Origin: a virus | Virus record (IMG/VR): IMGVR_UViG_3300025701_001509 | Span: 1 to 24,218 of that record | Direction: 5' to 3' (one strand) | DNA: 24,218 nucleotides | In this document: in pieces, positions 5,913 through 13,402 of the stretch | Numbering within the stretch: position 1 is the first letter of the stretch | How the letters are laid out: each line of letters starts with the position of its first letter | Translations under genes and position numbers: made by a program | Notes under the pieces: generated by a model | What the model was told of the DNA's origin: nothing | Database searches by the model: none | What the model saw: the letters and a program-made list of their open reading frames with translations, nothing else

Positions 5913-6974
5913 TCACACTACTTCGAGGGATTGCGCCTCGGTCATAAGATCTGTCATTTCATTTTTAATACGATCTTTATTTAGATCCGTATCAACATTA
6001 TCAATATATGCACTTAAGAGTTGTGAAGTATCTTCAACAGATATACCATCATCTGATACATTTTCACCAATAAACTCCTGAAAATTCTCAGCAATTTTAA
6101 GTTCATAGATATCTTGATTCGAAATCTTATCAATAAATCGGTCAAAAGTAAATGATTCAGACTTATTTACTACAATAACTTTTACAAATTTGTTGGTAAG
6201 ATCTTTTATCTTATAGTTATTATAATCTATTTCTTTGTCATTGTACACAATTTTTTCGTACAAAGTGTGCGGATTTCTCACGGGTGTAAGTTCACGAGTT
6301 TTTGTATCTAATACGTGAAAATACTTAGGATCTCCACAATCAGACCAAGTCAATTCCATTTGACTACCAAGGTATTTAACATTGCCTTGTTCCGATTTAG
6401 TATGGAAATGCCCAGACATAACTAATTCAAATTTTTTGAAAATGGTTGGATCCATTCCACCATTATTAGTAACACCTCTCATCATTTCAAATCCATTTAA
6501 TTCTAGATGAGCACCAATAATTTGAGCATCACATGATTGAATCCAATCAACTGTAGCTTTATAGTTTTCACTAGTAATCCATGGAATTAATCCCAACTTA
6601 AGACCATCATAGTCCATAACAGTTGGCTCCATAATAATATGAACGTTATTCATATAATGCCCAAGAAACTCTTTTAGCGAGTTTAGCTCATTAGTATTTT
6701 TATAATACGTATCATGATTACCAGGAATAATATCCATAGTCATACCATTATCGCGTAATGGATCTAAGAATACTTTACGATTATGATTAACCGCTTTAAC
6801 ATTAATTTGTTTACGGTTATCGTAATAATCACCTAAATGTAGTACATGCGTGATTTTGTTTTCAATACAATATGGAAAAAAAGTATCGGTATAAAATCTA
6901 GTCTGATTTTCTAAAAAAATATCAGAAGAATTCCTGACATCACAGTGTGTGTCATTCAGTATCGCCACTTTCAT
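5913..6974 (-). CDS. 47: Recombination endonuclease subunit gp47 (Mre11-like)
   Basis: gp47 is the metallophosphoesterase nuclease of the gp46/47 complex. The 353-residue protein (T4: 339) carries the full metal-binding set: NDTHCD at 7-12, GDYYD at 48-52, GNHD at 85-88 and GHFH at 188-191. The C-terminal third, helical and acidic, is where Mre11 relatives bind their Rad50 partner. The ATG overlaps the 3' end of the AbrB-like gene by 23 bases, and gene 46 follows after five bases, so the block 55-AbrB-like-47-46 is translated as a tightly coupled unit. Confidence 0.97.
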   Translation of the reverse strand: MKVAILNDTHCDVRNSSDIFLENQTRFYTDTFFPYCIENKITHVLHLGDYYDNRKQINVKAVNHNRKVFLDPLRDNGMTMDIIPGNHDTYYKNTNELNSLKEFLGHYMNNVHIIMEPTVMDYDGLKLGLIPWITSENYKATVDWIQSCDAQIIGAHLELNGFEMMRGVTNNGGMDPTIFKKFELVMSGHFHTKSEQGNVKYLGSQMELTWSDCGDPKYFHVLDTKTRELTPVRNPHTLYEKIVYNDKEIDYNNYKIKDLTNKFVKVIVVNKSESFTFDRFIDKISNQDIYELKIAENFQEFIGENVSDDGISVEDTSQLLSAYIDNVDTDLNKDRIKNEMTDLMTEAQSLEVV

Positions 6975-7167
6975 TAGACAATTTCTCCTTTACTTCCGCA
7001 ACATTATCAATTTTTCTTAAGACAACATAACCATCAAAAATATCAAATGATAACATATCGCCTTCTTTAGCATCAATTTGTTCTAGGATTTCATCGGGAA
7101 TAGGGAGGATAAGATCTTCACCATCTTCAATAACTGTTGTAGTATAACGCTTTACTAGTTCACTCAT
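6952..7167 (-). CDS. Small AbrB/MazE-like (swapped-hairpin) protein, 71 residues
   Basis: This small protein reads like an AbrB/SpoVT-type swapped-hairpin domain: TVIEDGEDLILPIPDEILEQ, then DAKEGDMLSFDIFDGYVVLRKI, matching the usual pattern of strand, L-P-x-E/D, helix, x-x-G-D-x-L-x-x-x, strand. Such domains bind DNA as dimers and occur in MazE-type antitoxins and transition-state regulators. No toxin gene lies beside it: its neighbours are the late sigma factor (ATGA overlap at its start) and gp47 (23-base overlap). A regulatory or clamp/polymerase-linked role is possible. The family call is by eye from a short sequence. Confidence 0.6.
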   Translation of the reverse strand: MSELVKRYTTTVIEDGEDLILPIPDEILEQIDAKEGDMLSFDIFDGYVVLRKIDNVAEVKEKLSNESGDTE

Positions 7168-7760
7168 TCTAAAAACTCCGTTAAATCTGAGTCTACACTT
7201 TTAGTACGCTTTTTACGTACCTTCTCTTTTTTTACAAGCTCTTTAACTTCACCATCAACATGACGTACACGTTCAATTCTATCTTTCAAAGAATCGACAA
7301 AACTACCAATGGTATATTGACTCATTGCATCATTATCATCTGACGTAATAAAGTTTTCAATACCAGAACTAGTAAGATACTTCATCTTAATTTCTTGTTG
7401 TTTTTTCTCTTTTGCAATTCTACGTAAAAACGCATACCAAGTGATTTGTGTAAAGTACGCAAAAGCATTTGGTTTACCAGTTCTAGTTGCTGCTTCAATA
7501 TCGTAATTATGAATAGCCTTTAAGCAATTTTCAACTGCGTCCATAACCATTTCTTCACGATAAGTATAGCGAATAAAATTGGCTTTATGCGATAATCCTT
7601 CGGCAATACGTAAGAAACATTGCGCAATATAATCTGGGACTTTTGGGATTTCAGTTTTAGTTGTTCTAGCTTCATTAACTGTACGAACGTAGTCAACAAC
7701 CGATTGAGAAAACTGAGCATTATTTACATAATGAATACTTTCTCTTTTAGTTCTAGCCAT
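7164..7760 (-). CDS. 55: Late-transcription sigma factor gp55
   Basis: gp55 replaces the host sigma factor on RNA polymerase and recognises the late promoter box TATAAATA, acting with the gp45 clamp. The 198-residue protein (T4: 185) shows the diagnostic sigma region 2-like segment: FIRYTYREEMVMDAVENCLKA, then a NYD turn and NAFAYFTQITWYAFLRRIAKE, residues about 63-120. The C-terminal tail DSDLTEFLE is acidic and hydrophobic, like the clamp-binding tail of T4 gp55. The start codon is ATG with AGGAA upstream. A 160-base non-coding gap precedes it, the longest in the window, with promoter-like boxes on both strands. Confidence 0.95.
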   Translation of the reverse strand: MARTKRESIHYVNNAQFSQSVVDYVRTVNEARTTKTEIPKVPDYIAQCFLRIAEGLSHKANFIRYTYREEMVMDAVENCLKAIHNYDIEAATRTGKPNAFAYFTQITWYAFLRRIAKEKKQQEIKMKYLTSSGIENFITSDDNDAMSQYTIGSFVDSLKDRIERVRHVDGEVKELVKKEKVRKKRTKSVDSDLTEFLE

Positions 7761-7795
7761 ATCAGTTCCTATACATATAATTCATTTTATAGTTT

Positions 7796-7824
7796 ATTAT
7801 ATACCATCATGTAGCAAAAGTACA
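7796..7824 (-). promoter_or_regulatory. Possible sigma70-type promoter for gene 55
   Basis: A perfect TATAAT (7801-7796 on the minus strand) stands 36 bases before the gene 55 ATG in a non-coding gap. The hexamer 17 bases upstream is TGTACT, only three of six matches to TTGACA. The position is right for starting the 55-47-46 block, but the weak -35 box may need a phage activator, as in T4 middle promoters. I see no clear MotA-type box. Confidence 0.35.
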
Positions 7825-7859
7825 CTATTAAATTTGCGCTTGAGTAAAAAAAATAGTTG

Positions 7860-7888
7860 TGTACAGATGTGCATATCCATGGTATAAT
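7860..7888 (+). promoter_or_regulatory. Extended -10 promoter facing the plus strand
   Basis: On the plus strand, TGTACA (7860-7865, four of six) is followed after 17 bases by TATAAT (7883-7888) with a perfect TG-n extension (TGGTATAAT). Transcription would start near 7895 and run antisense into the minus-strand genes at 7921-9895. No convincing plus-strand gene follows; the first ATG (7924) opens only 12 codons. It may drive an antisense or small RNA, or be a chance match. Confidence 0.4.
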
Positions 7889-7920
7889 AAAGAGTAATCC
7901 GGAGAGAAGGGGATATACCT

Positions 7921-8415
7921 TTAATGGAATGTCTTTGGAAATTTAATTACTTTACTGTCTGAATTAATTTCAGTAGATTCGGAGTTTTCATCCATTTCTG
8001 CAATTTCAGAAATTTCTTCATCCATTGTAGCAGCCAAATTTTCCAAGTACTCTTCCAATTCTTCGTCATCCATACCATAGACATCATCTAATGGTAAATC
8101 TCTCTTGACAGTAGTACTACTATTTATCATCTCTAATATTACATTGGAATAGTGTTTCATTAAAGAATCAGATGGTGTTGCTTCAGAAATAACATGTCCA
8201 GAATTTAGCGTCTGCATCATTTCTGGATCATCTTGAAAACCCATCCATGGTCTAAAGGCAAAAAATCTAGTTTTAGTTTCTGGGTCAATTCCCTGAATTA
8301 GTTTTAGTGCAGCTCTTACTAGAATTGCTGAATTTTCTTCATTATCCCATTCTATTACTTCACAAATAATCTCATCATCATTAGTCAGTTTAAACTGTTT
8401 GATTTGAAGATCCAT
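7921..8415 (-). CDS. Hypothetical protein, 164 residues, acidic C-terminus, possible Sm-like N-terminal domain
   Basis: The function is unknown. The N-terminal half (about 1-75) looks like a small beta barrel: QIKQFKLTNDDEIICEVIEW, a strand ILVRAALKLI, and a final strand near RFFAFRPWMGF, reminiscent of Sm/LSm-like folds in phage proteins, though this is by eye. The second half is strongly acidic (DDEELEEYLENLAATMDEEISE and on) and ends in a short basic tail. The ATG overlaps the end of uvsW by 26 bases, so it is coupled to the helicase. It is the last gene before the 160-base gap ahead of gene 55. Confidence 0.75.
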   Translation of the reverse strand: MDLQIKQFKLTNDDEIICEVIEWDNEENSAILVRAALKLIQGIDPETKTRFFAFRPWMGFQDDPEMMQTLNSGHVISEATPSDSLMKHYSNVILEMINSSTTVKRDLPLDDVYGMDDEELEEYLENLAATMDEEISEIAEMDENSESTEINSDSKVIKFPKTFH

Positions 8416-9895
8416 TAATTTTTACCTTATATGTTTTGTTATTAAAGTTTTCACGATTGTAAATTTTGTACCGCTCATCGGAATGTAAATATGCAAAGTT
8501 AACATGTTGGGTATTCTTCAAATCATCAATAATATCATATAACGTGGTTGGTTCACCATTATCAGATTTTCTTAATCCTCTACCAATTGATTGAAGAACT
8601 CTTATCTGAGATTTAGACGGTGACGCAAATATAATGTTATGCAAATTGCGAATATTAATCCCAGTACTGAAAGTACCAAGACTAGCAACAATAATTGAAT
8701 TCTTTTGTTTCTCCACAATTCCTCTTATAGCTTCTCGATCAGAAGTATCAACTTGGCCAGATACAAAAAACACTTTTCTTTTTTCGTCTACCTTACTATT
8801 TATCATATCGAAAAGTGGCTTCCCGTGCTTCTCAACATAGTTAAATAAGACTAACGTATTACCTTTTTGATCCACCGCCAAATTTCTAATAAAGTTATTG
8901 CGTTTCTCGTTAGACACAATCCATTCGATTTCTTCTTGATATGTTCTTTTTCCAAAGTCTTCTCTAGATTCTTGGTCATAATCCAATACAATCCTTTTAA
9001 TATTGAGTTGTGCTAGAGTGTCATTATCCTGAAGTGCTTTCGTAGTTGTAACTTTATATATCTTACCAAATAAGCCTTGAAGTACAAGTTCATGTGTTTG
9101 TGTTCCATCGAGTGTTCCTGTAGTACCAAATCTATATGCAGCTTCTGTGCACTTATTCATAATTTGCATTAATGATTTAGACTTAAATCCATGGCACTCA
9201 TCTCCAACAATCATACCAAATTGTTGAAACCATGCTTTTGGTAATTTATAAATTGATTGCCATGTAGAAATAATAATAGGGCAACTAGTATCTTTATCTT
9301 TACCAGAATAAATTTTGTGGCTTAATCCCTTTGGCATTCCGTAAGACACAAAATCATTATCCATTTGTTCTACTAAAGATGTTGTAGGAACAATTACAAG
9401 CACCTTTTGTTTTTTCTCAGCATATTTCATTAAAAAATAACTAGCTAAAGAATAAATTATTAAAGATTTACCTGAACCAGTTGGAGATAACAATATTGCT
9501 CTTTTTCTTCGAAGACCTTCCATTACAGCTAAATACTGATATTCGCGAATTTTAAATGGTAAATTTAACCGATCAATAAAAGATAATAACTCTTTAGCAT
9601 TAGGTCTTTCTTCAGAATAAACTGGACCATATTTTTCTGAAACAACTGGTACTATATTATAGCCCCGCGTTTCACCGAATTTAAGTAAATGGTATATTAA
9701 ACCAGCAGGCAATTCATTACTATTAGTGTCAAACAGTCGGATTTTTCCATCCCATATACGCCGTTTAAAGGCAGGCATATATTGATAACCAGGAACAAAG
9801 AAAGAAAAAAACTCTTTTAGCTCTGCGGCTTGTCCGAAATTGCACTCAATATAAAGATTAGCATGATCTAGTTTCCAGATTCGAATTGTTTCCAT
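8390..9895 (-). CDS. uvsW: Recombination DNA helicase UvsW
   Basis: UvsW is a superfamily 2 helicase that unwinds branched DNA and R-loops, switching replication from origin-dependent to recombination-dependent mode. Motifs (numbering from ATG 9895): GSGKS at 140-144, DECH at 232-235, GTTGT near 257-261, and QSIGRGLRK at 435-443. The N-terminal 80 residues match the UvsW N-domain (ECN...LKEFFSFFVPGYQYMPAFKRRIWDGKIRL). I prefer ATG 9895 over an in-frame TTG at 9928 because the resulting 501 residues match T4 (503) and the T4 N-terminus aligns there. It overlaps uvsY by 28 bases. Confidence 0.96.
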   Translation of the reverse strand: METIRIWKLDHANLYIECNFGQAAELKEFFSFFVPGYQYMPAFKRRIWDGKIRLFDTNSNELPAGLIYHLLKFGETRGYNIVPVVSEKYGPVYSEERPNAKELLSFIDRLNLPFKIREYQYLAVMEGLRRKRAILLSPTGSGKSLIIYSLASYFLMKYAEKKQKVLVIVPTTSLVEQMDNDFVSYGMPKGLSHKIYSGKDKDTSCPIIISTWQSIYKLPKAWFQQFGMIVGDECHGFKSKSLMQIMNKCTEAAYRFGTTGTLDGTQTHELVLQGLFGKIYKVTTTKALQDNDTLAQLNIKRIVLDYDQESREDFGKRTYQEEIEWIVSNEKRNNFIRNLAVDQKGNTLVLFNYVEKHGKPLFDMINSKVDEKRKVFFVSGQVDTSDREAIRGIVEKQKNSIIVASLGTFSTGINIRNLHNIIFASPSKSQIRVLQSIGRGLRKSDNGEPTTLYDIIDDLKNTQHVNFAYLHSDERYKIYNRENFNNKTYKVKINGSSNQTV

Positions 9896-10314
9896 CGTAT
9901 AATGTTGCTTATCGTTTGGTGGCGCCAATTAAGATTTCCTACTATTTCTTGAAGTGTTTCGGTTATAGTTTTCCAATACTGAATTAGCTCTTCACTTTTT
10001 TGAATTTCTGGATCTGAATCGTAATAGTGATCCATATCCCCTTTCATAATTTTTAATCCATTAAATGGATCTGGGTCCCACCCATGTTCTTCCATCTCTT
10101 CCTGAGACATCTTACCATTATACCAAAGCCACTTATATTTTAATAGTGTCTTTTGTCGCATTTCACTTTTCTTCAACTTAATTTTAGCTTGTGCTAAAAG
10201 TTGTAGATATTTTGCATGCAGTTGAGGGGTATCACGGGAAGATTCATCAAGCTTAGCGTTATTAATTCGTGAGTCTTCTGCCCACATGTCGAGAATAGTC
10301 TCAAGCTCTTTCAT
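9868..10314 (-). CDS. uvsY: Recombination mediator UvsY
   Basis: UvsY helps load the UvsX recombinase onto single-stranded DNA covered with gp32. The 148-residue protein (T4: 137) is mainly helical and has the family pattern: YLQLLAQAKIKLKKSEMR, LLKYKWLWYNGKMSQEEME, a DPEIQKSEELIQYWKTI segment, and the C-terminal end IIRWKQFESGN, close to MRAFEAGK in T4. The ATG has GGAGT seven bases before it. It lies 26 bases after the tail-tube-like gene and is coupled to uvsW by overlap, so it can be expressed from the late promoter at 10861 as well as by read-through. Confidence 0.93.
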   Translation of the reverse strand: MKELETILDMWAEDSRINNAKLDESSRDTPQLHAKYLQLLAQAKIKLKKSEMRQKTLLKYKWLWYNGKMSQEEMEEHGWDPDPFNGLKIMKGDMDHYYDSDPEIQKSEELIQYWKTITETLQEIVGNLNWRHQTISNIIRWKQFESGN

Positions 10315-10340
10315 AATATAACTCCATTGTATAGGATTAT

Positions 10341-10838
10341 CTATATAAATTCAAAATACGTAAATCTGAACGAAACTGTAAATGTTATAAATTCTGTACC
10401 ACTTGCGGTAGATTCAAATTGAATATCACCTAATGCTGTTGGGCAACATTCTAAATATTTTACTTGTTTAGTTGTATTGTTTTGGCTTGATAAAATAGAT
10501 AAAGTAATATCTGAATAAGTTGGAGCGCTACTAGCATTTCTATCTAGTGCTGATACTGGTAGATTATCAACTACTCTACGAATCCAAGCATACATTTCAT
10601 TATATGCTGTCATATCTTCATCTAAAATAATATTAGCAGATAGCTCATTAAATGTTAGTGAACCACCAACGATTGGTACCCCTTGAATTTTTCTAAAAGG
10701 TACTTCGGATGGATTTAAAATCATACCAGGATGAGTAACTGTTTGCGCAAAATATTCTAAGTTTGGATAGTTCTCGCGATCAATTACTAGTTTATAACTG
10801 GTAGGTTGCAAGTAATTTAAATTTGTAGTTAATGCCAT
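10341..10838 (-). CDS. Tail-tube-fold structural protein, probable tail completion (gp3-position) protein
   Basis: This 165-residue protein looks like a relative of tail tube gp19 when compared by eye: an early strand SYKLVIDRENYPNLEYFA, a proline/glycine turn THPGM, PFRKIQGVPIVGGSLTFNEL in place of the gp19 segment PFRGRQMKVAGDRVFDVW, then a helix NEMYAWIRRVV and a C-terminal strand FITFTVSFRFTYFEF. In marine T4-like phages the gene between 23 and uvsY is, as I recall, annotated gp3, the tail completion and sheath stabilizer; that fits but I cannot confirm it. A perfect late promoter precedes it and a TTGGAG binding site stands before the ATG, so it is a late structural protein. Confidence 0.6.
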   Translation of the reverse strand: MALTTNLNYLQPTSYKLVIDRENYPNLEYFAQTVTHPGMILNPSEVPFRKIQGVPIVGGSLTFNELSANIILDEDMTAYNEMYAWIRRVVDNLPVSALDRNASSAPTYSDITLSILSSQNNTTKQVKYLECCPTALGDIQFESTASGTEFITFTVSFRFTYFEFI

Positions 10839-10860
10839 TCTAGTATCTCCAATACAATAC

Positions 10861-10868
10861 TATTTATA
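10861..10868 (-). promoter_or_regulatory. T4-type late promoter TATAAATA
   Basis: On the minus strand this reads TATAAATA, the exact T4 late consensus recognised by gp55. It lies 23 bases before the ATG at 10838, which leaves a leader of about 17 bases with a TTGGAG binding site, and directly after the gp23 terminator. It restarts late transcription for the gp3-position gene and possibly uvsY/uvsW. Confidence 0.75.
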
Positions 10869-10892
10869 TCAATTATAAACCATTATTTAAGC

Positions 10893-10920
10893 AAAAAAAG
10901 AGAGCCCCGAAGGGCTCTCT
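10893..10920 (-). terminator. Strong UUCG-loop terminator after the major capsid gene
   Basis: On the minus strand AGAGAGCCC (10920-10912) pairs perfectly with GGGCTCTCT (10907-10899) around a TTCG tetraloop, followed by six more T. This is a textbook rho-independent terminator, 35 bases after the gene 23 stop codon. Confidence 0.93.
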
Positions 10921-10954
10921 AAGTAAGCATTAATATTATTATTATTACAGTGTC

Positions 10955-12313
10955 TTATGCGAGGATATTGTCTACGCGGAAGATTCTGTAGTACTGGTTT
11001 GAACGATCGGCAGCCAAACCAGAAGCAGGAGACGAACCAACGAATGGGTTTGAAGCCATACCGTAGCGAGTCTTAAAGCCAATCTTAGGCTGGAAAGTAT
11101 CTTCACCAACCGCACGTACCATTGTTAATGGAACGTATGGGCAATAGAAGAGACCTGCGTCATATGGGTTAGTACCCTTATAACCAACGTTGATGTAATC
11201 AGCAGTTGCATATGGATCAATGTAAACCCGTGTGCGACCATTAAGAACACCAGCGAATGTGTTACCAGTATCGTCAACGTTCAAGTTAGTTGCCATTGCT
11301 GGATTATAGTCAAGCATACCAGAAGCAGCAAGAGCAGAAGCAACATCTGAAGAACAGATGATGAAGTTACCTTTACCACGACGAGTTTCTTTAGCAATTA
11401 CGTTAGACTCACGCTCGATCTGAAGGATCAGACCTTTGAACTTCTCAACAGACCAACGTCCATCAGCATCAGTTGCAAGATCGAAGATACCAGCAGTCTG
11501 GATACCAGCCTGGCGTGAACCAATCTTAGCTTGAGCATTGATAGTGCGAATAACTTCGCGGTTGATTTCAGCCAAGATCTCAGTTGAGAGAATGTTAGCC
11601 AATTCTGTTTCAGCATCCAAGCCATGAATAGCTTTAAGATCCTGAGCGAGTTCCAAGGTGTACTCAGCTTTCAATGCCCGGCTTTTCGCAGTCACTGTAG
11701 CTTTTTCGATGGTGAAGCCCATTTGAGCAAAATCTTCGCCACCTGATACGCCAAGAGCTTCTGCTTCTGAAGTCTCATACGCATCGCCTTTATAAGGAAC
11801 GTAGGTTGAACCTGAATCAACAATAGATGAATCAGTATCTGTATCAGTTGCACCAGCCAAACCTGATGGTCCGCGTGAACCGTTACCAGTTGTTGCTGAG
11901 TCACCTGAGTAACCAACAGCTGCTTCGTTAAAGAGAGCTTCGCTGCCTGCTGATACGCCGGCTTTTGACTTCTGGTAAGTTGACTTCATTGCGAAGATCA
12001 AACCAGTTGGACCAGTCATTGGCTGTACACCACAAACGTCGTATGCCATAAGGTTAGGCATTGCACGTCTTACAAGTGCAATCAGAACTGGGTTCCAGTT
12101 TGCACCAGTTGTGCCATGAGCTGCACCAGTTACAGATGCATTTGTGTTATCTTCATGAAGCATACCTTCTTCGCGAAGTGCACGCTCTTGGTTTTCGAGA
12201 ACCGCTGCAGTAACTGCACGGCGATGGCTGTCTTTAATAGAACCGGCTGTCTCTTCGTTAAGAACTGGAGACCACTTTTCTACAAGACGATCGTAAGAAA
12301 TAGTGTTATTCAT
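10955..12313 (-). CDS. 23: Major capsid protein gp23
   Basis: gp23 forms the hexamers of the head and is cut by the gp21 protease during maturation. The 452-residue protein (T4: 521) carries the family signature LVRRAMPNLMAYDVCGVQPMTGPTGLIFAM at about residues 80-110, and NPFVGSS near the C-terminus. Prohead proteases of this group cut after L/I-x-E; candidates are LHE at 52-54 and LRE at 46-48, which would leave a mature N-terminus at about residue 49-55, close before the conserved domain as in T4. AAGGAGT stands before the ATG. The strong terminator after the gene and the good binding site fit very high expression. Confidence 0.98.
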   Translation of the reverse strand: MNNTISYDRLVEKWSPVLNEETAGSIKDSHRRAVTAAVLENQERALREEGMLHEDNTNASVTGAAHGTTGANWNPVLIALVRRAMPNLMAYDVCGVQPMTGPTGLIFAMKSTYQKSKAGVSAGSEALFNEAAVGYSGDSATTGNGSRGPSGLAGATDTDTDSSIVDSGSTYVPYKGDAYETSEAEALGVSGGEDFAQMGFTIEKATVTAKSRALKAEYTLELAQDLKAIHGLDAETELANILSTEILAEINREVIRTINAQAKIGSRQAGIQTAGIFDLATDADGRWSVEKFKGLILQIERESNVIAKETRRGKGNFIICSSDVASALAASGMLDYNPAMATNLNVDDTGNTFAGVLNGRTRVYIDPYATADYINVGYKGTNPYDAGLFYCPYVPLTMVRAVGEDTFQPKIGFKTRYGMASNPFVGSSPASGLAADRSNQYYRIFRVDNILA

Positions 12314-12327
12314 TTTAGTGACACTCC

Positions 12328-13389
12328 TTATTTAGATGTCTTTTTAATAGCTGACAGATATGAATTCATAACATCAGAAGATTCGACTTCATAAGCACCT
12401 TCTTCGTCAATTACTTCTTCTGCAACTGTCGTTGATTTATTGAAATAAGATTCTTTTACTGTTGCTACTTTGGCTGCAAATACATCTGCAGTATCAAAAT
12501 CAACATCAGCTACAAGAGACTTAAGTTTTTCGACTTGAGTTTCTGCAAGATCACGAGAAGCTTCACGAATGATTTGCTCCCGCTTAAGAACTTCCAGTTC
12601 CTCTGCCATCACGATGGCTTTACCAGTCTGAGCGTTAAGTTGCTCTTCGAGCTCACTAACTTCAGCTGCTAATTCGTCAACCAGGTCGACTTTAGACTCA
12701 GGTACTTCGATATAAGATTCTGTGAACAGATCTTTCAAAGAAGTCATAAACTTCTCAGCAATTTCAGTTCTCAGACCAGATTCGATAGCAACCTTATTGT
12801 CTTCCATCCATTGTTCGACAACATAGTTCAGGTATGAATCTACCTTCTCTACAAGATCTTGTTTTGTATTAGTTACTTCTTCAGCAATTTCTTCTTCGTA
12901 TTTAGCTTCAAGACGATCAATCTCTTCTGCTAATTTAGATTTAATGGCTGCTTCGAAAATAACTTCAGCTTTAGATTTGAATTCTTCAGAAAGTGTAGCT
13001 TCTGATTGAACTAAAGCATTAAGGTCTTGTGAAAAATCAGCTTTATACGCGAAATCAGATTCTGCAATCTGCTCGCCTTCTACTGCTTCTACACCTTCGG
13101 CCTTATAGTTATACATTGCCGCAAGCTGTTCTCTGTTCATTGTCTGCATTTTGCCAACTGTAGCTGCAATTAAACCAGCTTTAGTCTTAGGCATTGGTTC
13201 TGCATTTTTAGCATCTTTTGCAGCACCCTTACCATTACGGCCAGCAACTGATGTAGCATCAGCAGCTTTATCCGCATCCGCAACAGATTGTGCTTCGGCG
13301 TTCTTCGGATCATGAGCTTCTTCCACAACTTCGTCCTCAACTTCGTCGTGGAGTTCTACGTCCTGATCAATTTCATACTTATCAGTCAT
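12328..13389 (-). CDS. 22: Prohead core scaffold gp22
   Basis: gp22 is the main component of the scaffold around which the prohead is built; it is degraded by gp21 before packaging. The 353-residue protein (T4: 269) is very acidic at the N-terminus (residues 1-30), Ala- and Lys-rich to about 70, and then long helical coiled coil. The extra length relative to T4 is mostly the N-terminal low-complexity part. Its place between 21 and 23 is that of T4, and AGGAGT stands before the ATG. The call rests on position and composition more than on a motif. Confidence 0.9.
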   Translation of the reverse strand: MTDKYEIDQDVELHDEVEDEVVEEAHDPKNAEAQSVADADKAADATSVAGRNGKGAAKDAKNAEPMPKTKAGLIAATVGKMQTMNREQLAAMYNYKAEGVEAVEGEQIAESDFAYKADFSQDLNALVQSEATLSEEFKSKAEVIFEAAIKSKLAEEIDRLEAKYEEEIAEEVTNTKQDLVEKVDSYLNYVVEQWMEDNKVAIESGLRTEIAEKFMTSLKDLFTESYIEVPESKVDLVDELAAEVSELEEQLNAQTGKAIVMAEELEVLKREQIIREASRDLAETQVEKLKSLVADVDFDTADVFAAKVATVKESYFNKSTTVAEEVIDEEGAYEVESSDVMNSYLSAIKKTSK

Positions 13390-13402
13390 AATTGACTCCT
13401 AT

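Noticed and set aside
6952-7760. Toxin-antitoxin pair involving the AbrB-like gene
   Set aside because: Neither neighbour is a toxin: they are the late sigma factor and the gp47 nuclease of the phage core.
7924-7962. 12-codon plus-strand frame after the plus-strand promoter
   Set aside because: Too short, poorly spaced binding site, and inside a real minus-strand gene; I keep the promoter as a possible RNA source but not this frame.
12331-12338. TCTAAATA before gene 23
   Set aside because: It departs from the invariant ATAAATA core and is too near the binding site; it is probably leader composition.
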